Source of the DNA: Shewanella intestini
GTDB taxonomy: Bacteria; Pseudomonadota; Gammaproteobacteria; Enterobacterales; Shewanellaceae
Assembly (NCBI RefSeq): GCF_018221465.1
Contig: NZ_JAAIKR010000003.1
Coordinates: 186,001-250,000 of the forward strand
Reading direction: 5' to 3'
Length of the DNA: 64,000 bases
Part shown: positions 9,323 through 17,797 of the stretch, piece after piece
How positions within the stretch are numbered: position 1 is the stretch's first letter
How the letters are laid out: each line of letters begins with the position of its first letter
Notes under the pieces: model-generated
The model's input: only the letters and a program-made list of their open reading frames with translations
What the model was told of the DNA's origin: nothing
The model's database searches: none
Position numbers and translations under genes: made by a program

Positions 9323-9398
9323 TGGTGGTCGATACTGGGCTCGAACCAGTGACCCCCTCCTTGTAAGGGAGGTGCTCTCCCAGCTGAGCTAATCGACC
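9323..9398 (-). tRNA. tRNA-Val (anticodon TAC), second of three
   Basis: Identical in sequence to the flanking copies, with encoded CCA. It is separated from each neighbour by an identical 51-nt spacer, so the array has a 127-bp period. Confidence 0.98.
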
Positions 9399-9449
9399 TG
9401 GGATTTCATTATGTTTTAATTCTTTACGAAAACTCTTCATTAAAGAAAG

Positions 9450-9525
9450 TGGTGGTCGATACTGGGCTCGAACCAGTGACCCCCTCCTTGTAAGGGAGGT
9501 GCTCTCCCAGCTGAGCTAATCGACC
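9450..9525 (-). tRNA. tRNA-Val (anticodon TAC), promoter-proximal copy
   Basis: Same 76-nt tRNA-Val. It lies just downstream of a near-perfect sigma-70 promoter at 9543-9570 on the minus strand, so all three copies are probably one transcript. Confidence 0.98.
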
Positions 9526-9542
9526 TCGCTGTGTGGGACGGT

Positions 9543-9570
9543 ATTATAGGGATGAAGCAAAAGGTGTCAA
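9543..9570 (-). promoter_or_regulatory. sigma-70 promoter of the tRNA-Val operon
   Basis: On the minus strand, TTGACA (9570-9565) and TATAAT (9548-9543) are separated by 16 bp. The discriminator that follows contains GTCCCACA, GC-rich as in stable-RNA promoters under stringent control. The first tRNA-Val begins 17 bp beyond the -10. Confidence 0.9.
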
Positions 9571-10037
9571 CGGTTTTTCAACAAAAAGATGTTAGTCGGA
9601 TTAAAAACGTGCTGTTTGATGGTTTGTTAAACATTATCGAAGGAAATTTAAGCAGCCTAGAACTAACGTGGCAAAAAAACATCAATATAGATTGTTTATC
9701 TTATGATCATTTGATCAATGTTTGCGGGGGTATCTTGACTTCCCCGAGCTAAAGACAGAAAACGAAACTTAGGTTGTTGGTTTAATCAATGTGTGGGGGA
9801 GGGAAATGATTTATTTAACTGTCGCCTATATCTGTTAACTCACAATGGTGTACTCACATTAATAGTGCATTGCTTGGTGTCATTAAACTTGCGTGCAATA
9901 TAAGCATTACTTGAGAGTTTCTATTTAAGTCATTTTCACACCGTGTTTTGACTGCTAGAATAGTGGCTTCTTTTTTCACTTGTCTGTCTATTGGTCATCG
10001 TTACCAATGGCAAATAATCTAAGGTCAGTTTTCAATT
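9571..10037. other. 467-bp intergenic region upstream of gltX
   Basis: Contains no supported gene. A possible gltX promoter is TTTTCA at 9933-9938, then 17 bp, then TAGAAT at 9956-9961. The remainder shows no clear signal. Confidence 0.4.
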
Positions 10038-11447
10038 ATGACAACTAAGACGCGTTTTGCTCCTAGCCCAACAGGCTTCTTACATGTAGGTGGTGCACGT
10101 ACTGCACTTTATTCTTGGCTTTATGCCCGAGCAAACCAAGGTGAGTTTGTTTTGCGTGTTGAAGATACCGATATCGAAAGATCAACACCTGAAGCTTGTG
10201 CAGCTATTTTAGAAGGCATGGAGTGGTTGGGGCTAAATTGGAACGAAGGCCCTTATTATCAAACTAAGCGTTTTGATCGTTACAACGAAATTATTGCTCA
10301 AATGCTAGAAGCGGGTACCGCTTATAAATGTTATTGCTCTCGTGAACGTATTGAAGCAATGCGTGAAGAACAAGCTGCAAATGGTGAGTCACAAAAGTAT
10401 GACGGTCATTGTCGCGACCTTGAACCAAAAGACAGCGACGAACCGTATGTTATTCGTTTTAAAAACCCAACAGAAGGTAGTGTTGTTTTTGATGACCATG
10501 TACGTGGCCGTATCGAATTTGCTAATGACACATTAGATGATTTAATTATTGCACGTACTGATGGTACGCCAACCTATAACTTCTGTGTTGTTGTTGATGA
10601 TTGGGATATGGGGATTACTTGCGTTGTTCGTGGTGAAGACCATATCAACAATACTCCTCGCCAAATTAATATCCTTAAAGCATTAGGCGCACCTATTCCT
10701 GAATATGCTCATGTATCGATGATTTTAGGTGATGACGGCGCCAAACTATCAAAACGCCACGGTGCAGTTGGTGTGATGCAATACCGTGATGACGGTTACT
10801 TGCCTGAAGCGTTATTGAACTATTTAGTGCGTTTAGGTTGGTCTCATGGCGATCAAGAAGTGTTTTCTATGGATGAAATGATTTCATTATTTAAGTTAGA
10901 TGACATCAATAAAGCCGCTTCTGCTTTTAATACCGAAAAGTTAAACTGGTTGAATCAACATTATATAAAAGAACTTGCACCAGATTACGTTGCTTCACAT
11001 TTGCAATGGCATATGGATGATCAAAAAATTGATACATCTAATGGTCCTGCATTAACTGACATCGTTACCGCATTAGCTGAACGGGCAAAAACCTTAAAAG
11101 AATTGGCGGCATCAAGCAGATACTTTTATGAAGACTTTGCAGAATTTGATGCAACAGCAGCTAAGAAGCATCTTCGTGGTGTAGCGATGGAGCCGTTGCA
11201 AGCAATTCAAAAGAAAATTACTGAATTACCAGAGTGGACTGTTGAAGCAATCCATCAAGCCATTGAAGATACTGCTGCTGAATTAGAAGTTGGCATGGGT
11301 AAGGTTGGAATGCCTTTACGTGTCGCGGTTACAGGCGCAGGTATGTCACCAGCTGTTGATTTGACTTTATTTTTGATTGGTAAGGCTCGTTGTGAACAAA
11401 GAATATCCAAAGCGATTGAATTTGTAGCAGACAGAATAAATTCTTAA
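10038..11447 (+). CDS. gltX: glutamyl-tRNA synthetase
   Basis: Class I aminoacyl-tRNA synthetase of 469 residues that charges tRNA-Glu in the cytoplasm. The HIGH-type motif is in [16 protein letters not shown] (about residues 9-24) and the KMSKS-type motif is KLSKRHG (about 237-243). Cysteines in [11 protein letters not shown] and the following YDGHC match the zinc-binding region of bacterial GluRS. It lies between divergent tRNA-Val genes and downstream tRNA-Ala/tRNA-Glu genes. E. coli gltX is similarly flanked by valine and alanine tRNA genes, so the arrangement is ancestral. Confidence 0.98.
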   Translation: MTTKTRFAPSPTGFLHVGGARTALYSWLYARANQGEFVLRVEDTDIERSTPEACAAILEGMEWLGLNWNEGPYYQTKRFDRYNEIIAQMLEAGTAYKCYCSRERIEAMREEQAANGESQKYDGHCRDLEPKDSDEPYVIRFKNPTEGSVVFDDHVRGRIEFANDTLDDLIIARTDGTPTYNFCVVVDDWDMGITCVVRGEDHINNTPRQINILKALGAPIPEYAHVSMILGDDGAKLSKRHGAVGVMQYRDDGYLPEALLNYLVRLGWSHGDQEVFSMDEMISLFKLDDINKAASAFNTEKLNWLNQHYIKELAPDYVASHLQWHMDDQKIDTSNGPALTDIVTALAERAKTLKELAASSRYFYEDFAEFDATAAKKHLRGVAMEPLQAIQKKITELPEWTVEAIHQAIEDTAAELEVGMGKVGMPLRVAVTGAGMSPAVDLTLFLIGKARCEQRISKAIEFVADRINS

Positions 11448-11455
11448 AAAACGTG

Positions 11456-11484
11456 TTGACACTTTAAGGTATGCTGCATAGAAT
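11456..11484 (+). promoter_or_regulatory. sigma-70 promoter of the tRNA-Ala/Glu operon
   Basis: TTGACA at 11456-11461, a 17-bp spacer and TAGAAT at 11479-11484, then a GC-rich GCGCCTCGC discriminator. It begins 9 bp after the gltX stop codon and lies 67 bp before tRNA-Ala. Confidence 0.88.
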
Positions 11485-11551
11485 GCGCCTCGCAGTTGAG
11501 ACACACGGTGAGAAACATCTTGCAGCGTATCTAAACTGATTTAGCAAATGT

Positions 11552-11627
11552 GGGGCCTTAGCTCAGCTGGGAGAGCGCAACACTGGCAGTGTTGAGGTCA
11601 GCGGTTCGATCCCGCTAGGCTCCACCA
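11552..11627 (+). tRNA. tRNA-Ala (anticodon GGC)
   Basis: 76-nt cloverleaf with acceptor GGGGCCT/AGGCTCC (one G-U pair), anticodon stem AACAC.. with loop CTGGCAG, T-loop TTCGATC, and encoded CCA. Confidence 0.97.
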
Positions 11628-11712
11628 CTAAATCCTCTTTGAGGTTAGCGTTAAGTTTTAGCCTACAGAACTTAATGAGTATTCACTCTTTGCAGAGTCT
11701 AATGCAGTCCGG

Positions 11713-11774
11713 GTCCCTTCGATTAAAGAAGAGAGTACCTAGGACACCGCGCTATTATTTATAAGAGCACGGTG
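11713..11774 (+). pseudogene. degenerate tRNA-Glu-like fragment, copy 1
   Basis: It begins GTCCCTTCG and continues to CCTAGGACACCGC, matching the acceptor 5' strand, D-arm and anticodon stem start of the intact tRNA-Glu 135 bp downstream. The D-loop region is altered, the anticodon arm is expanded (CACCG.. to ..CGGTG) and the T-arm is missing. Both the fragment and the intact gene are preceded by GTCCGG, suggesting an old partial duplication. Confidence 0.6.
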
Positions 11775-11847
11775 GTTTCACTTTTACAGCCTTTGAAAGT
11801 GTGACTTATAGGTCTTCGTTATATTAGAAGTAAAACAATATGTCCGG

Positions 11848-11923
11848 GTCCCCTTCGTCTAGAGGCCTAGGACACCGCCCTTTCACGGCGGTAACAGGGG
11901 TTCGAATCCCCTAGGGGATACCA
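11848..11923 (+). tRNA. tRNA-Glu (anticodon TTC), copy 1
   Basis: 76-nt cloverleaf: acceptor GTCCCCT/AGGGGAT, anticodon stem CCGCC/GGCGG with loop CTTTCAC, T-loop TTCGAAT, encoded CCA. It lies downstream of gltX, whose product charges it. Confidence 0.97.
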
Positions 11924-12030
11924 CTATTTATTTTACTGGATGTTTCATCGGGTAAATAAAGCCAAGCGTTAAGTTTTAGCCTATAGAACTTAATGAGTAT
12001 TCACTCTTTGCAGAGTCTAATGCAGTCCGG

Positions 12031-12092
12031 GTCCCTTCGATTAAAGAAGAGAGTACCTAGGACACCGCGCTATTATTTATAAGAGCACGGTG
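12031..12092 (+). pseudogene. degenerate tRNA-Glu-like fragment, copy 2
   Basis: Identical to the fragment at 11713-11774 and carried in the second repeat copy. It may be processed out of the transcript as spacer RNA. Confidence 0.6.
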
Positions 12093-12165
12093 GTTTCACT
12101 TTTACAGCCTTTGAAAGTGTGACTTATAGGTCTTCGTTATATTAGAAGTAAAACAATATGTCCGG

Positions 12166-12241
12166 GTCCCCTTCGTCTAGAGGCCTAGGACACCGCCCTT
12201 TCACGGCGGTAACAGGGGTTCGAATCCCCTAGGGGATACCA
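12166..12241 (+). tRNA. tRNA-Glu (anticodon TTC), copy 2
   Basis: Identical to the tRNA-Glu at 11848-11923, with encoded CCA. Confidence 0.97.
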
Positions 12242-12261
12242 CTTCTTTTCTTTTTAGAAAA

Positions 12262-12298
12262 GACACATTAAGCCACCGAAAGGTGGTTTTTTTGTGTC
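12262..12298 (+). terminator. Rho-independent terminator of the tRNA operon
   Basis: AGCCACC-GAAA-GGTGGTT is followed by a run of Ts. Outer GACACA/TGTGTC arms extend the pairing. It begins 21 bp after the last tRNA. Confidence 0.88.
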
Positions 12299-12407
12299 CA
12301 AAATACGTGGTGATGAATATTTAGTCTGAAGTGCCTATTGGTCTGTTTACAGACAGTATATTCAGCGATATGTTATTAAACATATTGGATTTAAAAGAGA
12401 ATCGGCA

Positions 12408-13142
12408 ATGGATAATGCCCTTATTAGCTTTTTAGTTGTGTTAGTTTTATCCCCCGTATTTTGGTTGCAAGGTAAATATGTCCGCTTTGTGACAACTAAA
12501 TTGCCCGAACCAACAGGTAAGAGAGTAGGGAGACAAGGTAAAGGTGAAGTAAGAACTTTGCTCATTACTGGGGATTCTGCTGCTGCAGGCGTTGGGGTGG
12601 CTTATCAACAACATGCATTAAGTGGTCAGTTAGTCGATGAATTGGCTCAACAATTAGAAGTGAACTGGTGCTTAGAAGCTAAAAATGGCGATAATAGTTT
12701 TGATTTACTCAAAAGATTGCAAAAGATCACTGCTTTTGAGGTTAATTATGCAGTGATATCAATTGGAGTAAATGATGTCACTCAACAAACCACCTCTCAA
12801 CAATGGCTTGAGAATATTGAAAAAATTATTGTGCTACTTCAAAATAAATTTCATACACAACATATTTTATTCACTAAGCTTCCACCTGTACACGCTTTTC
12901 CTGCACTACCTAACCCATTACGTTGGTGGCTAGGGGAACGGGCAAAAAAATTAAATCAGCTACTGCAAATTAAAATAGCTAAATACCCTGCGGTGGAATT
13001 TGTCGATATCCCATTTGAGTTCAATCTTAATATGATGGCTGTGGATGGGTTTCACCCTGGATCAGCAGCTTATAAGATATGGGGTAAAGATATGGCAAGT
13101 CGAATTATGATAATAGAGCAAGCGGCAAAAACAGTGGCATAA
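12408..13142 (+). CDS. SGNH/GDSL-family hydrolase with N-terminal membrane anchor
   Basis: A 244-residue predicted lipase/esterase-type hydrolase. Residues 4-18 are hydrophobic (LISFLVVLVLSPVFW), giving an inner-membrane anchor or uncleaved signal. The catalytic blocks are in order: LITGDSAAAGVG (Ser of block I), NGDNSFD, SIGVNDVTQ (Asn of block III), and VDGFHPG (Asp and His of block V). All four SGNH residues are therefore present. The substrate is not known. It follows the tRNA terminator and precedes the Ada-AlkA gene by 90 bp, so no operon partner is clear. Confidence 0.85.
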   Translation: MDNALISFLVVLVLSPVFWLQGKYVRFVTTKLPEPTGKRVGRQGKGEVRTLLITGDSAAAGVGVAYQQHALSGQLVDELAQQLEVNWCLEAKNGDNSFDLLKRLQKITAFEVNYAVISIGVNDVTQQTTSQQWLENIEKIIVLLQNKFHTQHILFTKLPPVHAFPALPNPLRWWLGERAKKLNQLLQIKIAKYPAVEFVDIPFEFNLNMMAVDGFHPGSAAYKIWGKDMASRIMIIEQAAKTVA

Positions 13143-13232
13143 TAAAATGATGACTATTGAGTTCCGTTTTCCGCTAGTTTTATTAATGTTATCCGGTAGA
13201 GTGAATAAATTAATTAACCATCGCAAGCCACT

Positions 13233-14729
13233 ATGTCTATTGAATCTCAGTGCAATTTACCCAGTACTACCTGCCAACAAGCGAGGTTGAGTCGTGATCC
13301 TCGTTTTGATGGCTTATTTTTTACTGGCGTGTTGAGTACAGGTATTTATTGTCGTTCAACTTGTCCTGCTCCTGCACCATTAGAAAAAAATGTCCGGTAT
13401 TTTGATAGCGCAATAAAAGCCGCTAATTATGGCTTGAGGCCATGTTTGCGGTGTCGTCCAGACAGTGCGCCATTTTCAAATGCTTGGCTTGGCTCGCAAA
13501 CCACCTTTAATCGGGCGATAAAACTTATTCATCAAGGTGCTTTAAATGCGGAGCAGGGGGCAAGTGTTAAACACTTGGCAAATAGGTTAGGTATAAGCCC
13601 TCGTTATTTATCGCAACTCTTTCAGCAAAATATTGGAACCTCACCCAAAAAGTATGCGCTTTATCAGCAAGTGATGTTTGCTAAGCAGTTGCTCAGCGAA
13701 AGTCGGTTATCCATAACTGAGATAGCTCTTGCTGCTGGTTTTAATAGTATCCGTCGATTTAATGAAGCATTTAAGCAAACATTGCAGCTCACGCCGTCTG
13801 CCGCTAGAAAAAAGCAATTTGAGCAAACTGATAATGACAAAGGTTCAACAACGGTAAGTTTGATATTAAGTTATCGTCCGCCTTTTGATTGGTCGAGTAT
13901 GTGGCAGTTCTTCCAATTTCGATTAGTTGATGCAATGGAGTCTGCTGACTCATTAAGCTATAGCCGTACATTCGAGTTTAATCACATCATTGGCCTATTA
14001 ACCATTACGCCCGTTGAAGATAAAAATCAATTTAAATTAGAATTAGTGCTGATAAATACCGAGGATATTGGTCAGTTAATGCCGTTGGTCAATGCAATTC
14101 GGCAGATGTTTGATCTTGATGCTGACATGCAACTTATAGAGCAAAATATGCAACCATACATTGATATTGGCGGAAAACTCAATTCAGGTTTGCGATTACC
14201 TGGAGTGCCAACCAGTTTTGAAGCGGCGTGTCGGGCGGTTCTTGGTCAACAAGTTAGCGTAACTCAAGCAACAAAATTACTAAATGTGCTAGTAGAGGAA
14301 TATGGCGAGAAAGTGGTGATTCAAGGGCAAAACTATCGACTGTTTCCACGCCCAGAAGTAATAGCAAGAGCTAGTTTAACATGTTTTAAAATGCCGCAAT
14401 CACGCAAGAATGCACTTAATTTGCTTGGTCAGTATATTGCAGATAACCCAAACTCTACACCGCAATCGTGGTTAAGTGTTAAAGGCATTGGCCCGTGGAC
14501 GGTTGCTTATGCCCAAATGCGTGGCGCGCGTGATTCTGATGTATTACTGACTTCAGATTTAGTGATTAAAAATGGCATAAAACACTGTTATAAAAATCAG
14601 AATAAAGAACTAACTAATCCACAATACAACCAAGTTTCAAAGCAGTTAGCGCAAAATGTTACCCCATGGGGGAGTTACCTTACATTACAAATCTGGCACA
14701 ACTGTTCAGCGAAACCTAACGTCGAATAA
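13233..14729 (+). CDS. Ada-AlkA fusion: methyl-phosphotriester sensor/activator joined to 3-methyladenine DNA glycosylase
   Basis: A 498-residue fusion. Residues 10-85 form the Ada metal-binding domain with all four zinc cysteines (GIYCRSTCPA and RPCLRCRPD); the first of these is the methyl acceptor in Ada. Residues 90-195 are an AraC-type double helix-turn-helix (LANRLGISPRYLSQLF, ITEIALAAGFNSIRRFNEAF). Residues 210-490 are AlkA-like, with the helix-hairpin-helix VKGIGPWTVAYAQMRG and LTSDLVIKN holding the catalytic aspartate. In E. coli Ada the third module is instead an O6-methylguanine methyltransferase; here that activity is the separate ogt gene 87 bp downstream. It probably both activates the adaptive response and excises alkylated bases. 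Confidence 0.93.
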   Translation: MSIESQCNLPSTTCQQARLSRDPRFDGLFFTGVLSTGIYCRSTCPAPAPLEKNVRYFDSAIKAANYGLRPCLRCRPDSAPFSNAWLGSQTTFNRAIKLIHQGALNAEQGASVKHLANRLGISPRYLSQLFQQNIGTSPKKYALYQQVMFAKQLLSESRLSITEIALAAGFNSIRRFNEAFKQTLQLTPSAARKKQFEQTDNDKGSTTVSLILSYRPPFDWSSMWQFFQFRLVDAMESADSLSYSRTFEFNHIIGLLTITPVEDKNQFKLELVLINTEDIGQLMPLVNAIRQMFDLDADMQLIEQNMQPYIDIGGKLNSGLRLPGVPTSFEAACRAVLGQQVSVTQATKLLNVLVEEYGEKVVIQGQNYRLFPRPEVIARASLTCFKMPQSRKNALNLLGQYIADNPNSTPQSWLSVKGIGPWTVAYAQMRGARDSDVLLTSDLVIKNGIKHCYKNQNKELTNPQYNQVSKQLAQNVTPWGSYLTLQIWHNCSAKPNVE

Positions 14730-14816
14730 TCGATTAGCAAGCAATCTTGTGGTTAATTAGCTTTAAATGGCTAAATCACTATCATTGAAAGCATAACTAA
14801 GTATTTAGGTTCAAAC

Positions 14817-15362
14817 ATGAGTCAAACTCCGTCATATCAAGATCCAATTATCGAAGCCAAAGTGAATAGCCCTGTGGGTATCATATTGATAAAAGCATCA
14901 ACAGTTGGTATTACCCATTTAACAATGGAGCGTGTGTTTGAGGTGCCAGACGCATCAATATCAACACAATTAACGCATTCAGCAGTACTAATCGACTCAA
15001 AAGAGAGTGATCTTAAATGTGCTAATGGCTATCTACATGCTGGTATAGAGCAGCTTATTAACTACTTTAACGGTACATTGAAAAGCTTTAATTTAACCTT
15101 GTCACCTAAAGGCACTGTTTTTCAGCAGCAGGTTTGGCAAGCTTTAACTGAAATTCCATACGGCAGTTCATGTAGTTACAGCGATATTGCTAATAAAATA
15201 CAACGACCAAAAGCTGTCAGAGCAGTTGGTGCAGCTAATGGCGCAAATCCGATTGCCATTGTGGTGCCATGTCACCGGGTGATAGGAAAAAGTGGCAAAT
15301 TAACCGGTTATGCTCATGGTTTAGCAATGAAGCAATACCTGCTGAATTTAGAAGTGCAGTGA
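14817..15362 (+). CDS. ogt: methylated-DNA--[protein]-cysteine S-methyltransferase
   Basis: Suicide DNA-repair protein that takes the methyl group from O6-methylguanine onto its own cysteine. The active site IVVPCHRVIG is near the C-terminus, preceded by the helix-turn-helix region IPYGSSCSYSDIANKI and the AVGAANGANP arginine/asparagine hinge segment. The length (181) fits Ogt-type proteins. It follows the Ada-AlkA gene on the same strand at 87 bp, so the two probably form an alkylation-repair unit. Confidence 0.95.
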   Translation: MSQTPSYQDPIIEAKVNSPVGIILIKASTVGITHLTMERVFEVPDASISTQLTHSAVLIDSKESDLKCANGYLHAGIEQLINYFNGTLKSFNLTLSPKGTVFQQQVWQALTEIPYGSSCSYSDIANKIQRPKAVRAVGAANGANPIAIVVPCHRVIGKSGKLTGYAHGLAMKQYLLNLEVQ

Positions 15363-15576
15363 TAAACGGTTTTGTAATGCCGTGAAGATAAATAAATCCC
15401 ATCATGAAAGGGTTTAAATACTTAAGTGATGGATTAAAACGCCATTGCAAATGGGGATGTTGTTGTTGAGTTGTTACTGTTGTTAAATGTGCGTCGTTAA
15501 ATGAATGCAAACATAGTATTGCCAATAAGAACTAAGGTAAAATAACAGTCAGATAAACTCACATTGGCTTACTTTT

Positions 15577-16878
15577 ATGGCAACGGCTTTGACGACAACG
15601 TTCGCAGATTTTGCTCTGCATGCATCTATTTTATCTCGACTAACAGAGTTGGGATATCAAACGCCGACTGAGGTTCAATCTACTACGATTCCGGTTATTT
15701 TAACGGGAGTAGATGTCATGGCTGGTGCCAATACAGGATCAGGCAAAACGGCTGCTTTTGCTTTGCCAATACTGCAACAACTGAGTATGCAACTTGATAA
15801 TCCTGCGACGACGAAAAAGACCAGTAATACGATTCACCATTTAGTGTTAGTGCCAACACGTGAACTCGCTAAACAAGTCGCTGATAACTTCATTTCATAC
15901 GCCTCGCATTTTAATGGCAAGGTGAAGGTGGTTTGTGCGTTGGGCGGGGTCTCTATTAATACTCAAATGTTAGCACTGCGTGGCGGTGCGGACGTATTAG
16001 TGGCAACACCTGGTCGTTTATTAGATCTAGTTTCATCCAATGCGATAAAGCTTAATCAAGTTAAACAGTTTGTATTAGATGAAGCAGACAGATTATTGAG
16101 CTTAGGTTTTGCAGATGAATTAAATAACATTTTGGCTTTGTTACCAAAACAAAAACAAACGTTGTTATTTTCAGCCACGTTTCCCGAAGAAGTCCACTCA
16201 TTGGCGAATGCGTTACTGGTTAACCCTAAGCAGTTTGCTTTACAAAGCGCAGAGCAGAGCACCTTAGTACAACGGGTAATGACGGTTAATCGCGAAAAGA
16301 AAACCGCGTTATTAGCGCATTTAATTAAAGAAAATAACTGGCGCCAAGTGCTTATTTTTGCAAGTGCGAAAAAAAGTTGTAATCACTTAGCCCAAAAACT
16401 TGAAAAACGCGGCATAACGGCACAAGTGTTCCATGGGGATCAAGCTCAAGGTGCTAGAACCCGTGTTCTTAACGGATTTAAGCAAGGTGACATTGATGTG
16501 CTTGTTGCTACCGATATTGCCGCACGCGGGATTGATATCGACAAACTGCCAGTGGTTATTAATTTTGATTTGCCACGAAGCCCAGCTGATTACATGCACC
16601 GAATTGGCCGAAGCGGCCGTGCGGGTGAAGTTGGTTTAGCGCTAACCTTACTTAGTCATGATGATTATCATCATTTTAAAGTGATAGAGAAAAAGAATAA
16701 AATTCGCCTTGAAAGAGAGCAAGTTGCAGGCTTTGAAGCGGATGATGAGATGCCTGAGACACTATTAGATATCCCAAAACCAATGGCTAAACCTGAAGGT
16801 ATGGGAAAAAAGAAGCGTACAAATATTCCACAAGCAAATAAAAATATTTGGTCACAAACCAAAAGTAACCCTGAGTAG
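15577..16878 (+). CDS. DEAD-box RNA helicase, RhlE-like
   Basis: ATP-dependent RNA helicase of 433 residues. Motifs in order: Q-motif region GYQTPTEVQ, Walker A ANTGSGKTAAF, PTRELA, DEAD in FVLDEADRLLSLGF, SAT in LLFSATFPEE, ARGIDI, and HRIGRSGRAG. The C-terminal tail is short and basic (GMGKKKRTN), lacking a DbpA-type RNA-binding domain. The layout fits RhlE-type helicases, which act in ribosome assembly and RNA turnover, but the subfamily is uncertain. No terminator is seen, and the phosphatase gene follows 44 bp later, so they may be cotranscribed. Confidence 0.9.
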   Translation: MATALTTTFADFALHASILSRLTELGYQTPTEVQSTTIPVILTGVDVMAGANTGSGKTAAFALPILQQLSMQLDNPATTKKTSNTIHHLVLVPTRELAKQVADNFISYASHFNGKVKVVCALGGVSINTQMLALRGGADVLVATPGRLLDLVSSNAIKLNQVKQFVLDEADRLLSLGFADELNNILALLPKQKQTLLFSATFPEEVHSLANALLVNPKQFALQSAEQSTLVQRVMTVNREKKTALLAHLIKENNWRQVLIFASAKKSCNHLAQKLEKRGITAQVFHGDQAQGARTRVLNGFKQGDIDVLVATDIAARGIDIDKLPVVINFDLPRSPADYMHRIGRSGRAGEVGLALTLLSHDDYHHFKVIEKKNKIRLEREQVAGFEADDEMPETLLDIPKPMAKPEGMGKKKRTNIPQANKNIWSQTKSNPE

Positions 16879-16922
16879 GAGGATATCCTCCTTTTAGCAG
16901 TCACCAAAAAGAAGTAGGCATT

Positions 16923-17390
16923 ATGAAACATGTATTTTGGTTGAAAGAGGGTCTGATTGCCGGACGATGCGGACCGAGTGAGCAAACTTGGAACTTACAA
17001 GAGTTAAAGTCTGCAGGGTTCAGCGCCATTGCATCCCTTAATGACGCACAACAATGTGATACCCAGCAAATGGACTCTCTTGCGATTGAACATCAAGTGT
17101 TTAATTTACCTAATAATGTACCACCAAAACCCGAAGATTTAGCGCATTATGCTAAAGTGTTGCCATCTATCTTGACGTTTATTCAACAGCAAGAACAAGC
17201 AAACAAACCCGTATTATTGCACTGTAAAACGGGTGTTAATCGAACTGAATTGGTGATGGCATATTATCTAATGGTCAATGGTGCTGCACCTGTACATGCC
17301 GTTAGCCAAGCTCGTTTAGCAAGTGGTCATGCTTTTGATGCCCAAGGTTGGGATCAATTTGTCTATGATGTGCTTTACGAACTGCAATAG
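16923..17390 (+). CDS. small dual-specificity/tyrosine-type phosphatase
   Basis: A 155-residue cysteine-dependent phosphatase. The P-loop is LLHCKTGVNRTELV, fitting HCxxGxxR(S/T), with the catalytic Cys near residue 101. The Asp general acid would lie in the NLPNNVPPKPEDLAHY segment but is not certain. The domain is the short DSP type with no signal peptide, so it is cytoplasmic; its substrate is unknown. It follows the DEAD-box helicase by 44 bp and ends in a strong terminator. Confidence 0.82.
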   Translation: MKHVFWLKEGLIAGRCGPSEQTWNLQELKSAGFSAIASLNDAQQCDTQQMDSLAIEHQVFNLPNNVPPKPEDLAHYAKVLPSILTFIQQQEQANKPVLLHCKTGVNRTELVMAYYLMVNGAAPVHAVSQARLASGHAFDAQGWDQFVYDVLYELQ

Positions 17391-17422
17391 CGATTACTTG
17401 TATTTGTCTCGAGTCTATTTTA

Positions 17423-17467
17423 AAAACAAAAGCATTGTTGCCCATAGCACTAATGCTTTTGTTTTTT
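17423..17467 (+). terminator. Rho-independent terminator after the phosphatase gene
   Basis: Perfect 14-bp arms (AAAACAAAAGCATT and complement) surround a 15-nt loop, ending in a T-run. Confidence 0.8.
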
Positions 17468-17471
17468 AGTA

Positions 17472-17525
17472 TTAACTGCTTAACTGCTTAACTGCTTAAC
17501 TGCTTAACTGCTTAACTGCTTAACT
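17472..17525. repeat. octanucleotide tandem repeat, 6.75 units of TTAACTGC
   Basis: Six complete TTAACTGC units followed by TTAACT, directly after the terminator. The rest of the gap up to cheV (17526-17797) has no supported feature. Phase variation is possible but no gene start is next to it. Confidence 0.95.
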
Positions 17526-17797
17526 TTCAATTTCTTTTGTCGCTAATTACTCTGCACAGGGCGATTAAACATCTGTGTTTACCGCTTGTTGTTGATTCGT
17601 TCATTTCTGTACAATATCAGTGGTCATTATCTTGTCGTGTGTGGTGGGGATTGTTGCTGTATCTTCATCGGTATTGGCTAGCATAATAAAAATGTCATTC
17701 AATTTGCGTTATCAAGCTGTAAACTTGTGTGTTTGTTCTCAGCTTCTTTTCGTGCTGCAATGATATAGTTTAGTAAATAGTTAACCATGAGGATGCA

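Larger units (their letters stand above)
9196..9525. repeat. 127-bp tandem repeat carrying the three tRNA-Val genes
   Basis: The tRNA and the 51-nt spacers (9272-9322 and 9399-9449) are identical between copies. Recent duplication or gene conversion would explain this. Confidence 0.95.
11647..11925. repeat. 279-bp direct repeat, copy 1 (contains a tRNA-Glu)
   Basis: Repeated at 11965-12243 with a single base difference (CTACAGA against CTATAGA). The offset between copies is 318 bp. The unit includes a tRNA-Glu-like fragment and a complete tRNA-Glu. Confidence 0.93.
11965..12243. repeat. 279-bp direct repeat, copy 2 (contains a tRNA-Glu)
   Basis: Second copy of the block at 11647-11925, 39 bp after the first. 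The single difference suggests a recent duplication or ongoing conversion. Confidence 0.93.

Noticed and set aside
9531-9752. 73-residue plus-strand frame upstream of gltX
   Set aside because: It lies over the tRNA-Val promoter, has no ribosome site and no recognisable protein features.
12362-12565. 67-residue minus-strand frame at the SGNH hydrolase start
   Set aside because: Antisense shadow with no supporting signal.
13214-13226. Ada box (AAT then GCAA) upstream of the Ada-AlkA gene
   Set aside because: The spacing between AAT and GCAA is 8 bp rather than 6, and it sits about 10 bp from the start codon, too far downstream for an activator site.
15235-15525. 96-residue minus-strand frame overlapping the end of ogt
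   Set aside because: It overlaps the active-site coding part of ogt and shows no ribosome site or family features.
17609-17625. LexA box upstream of cheV (CTGTACAATATCAG)
   Set aside because: The right half is AGTG instead of ACAG, so it does not fit CTGT-N8-ACAG.
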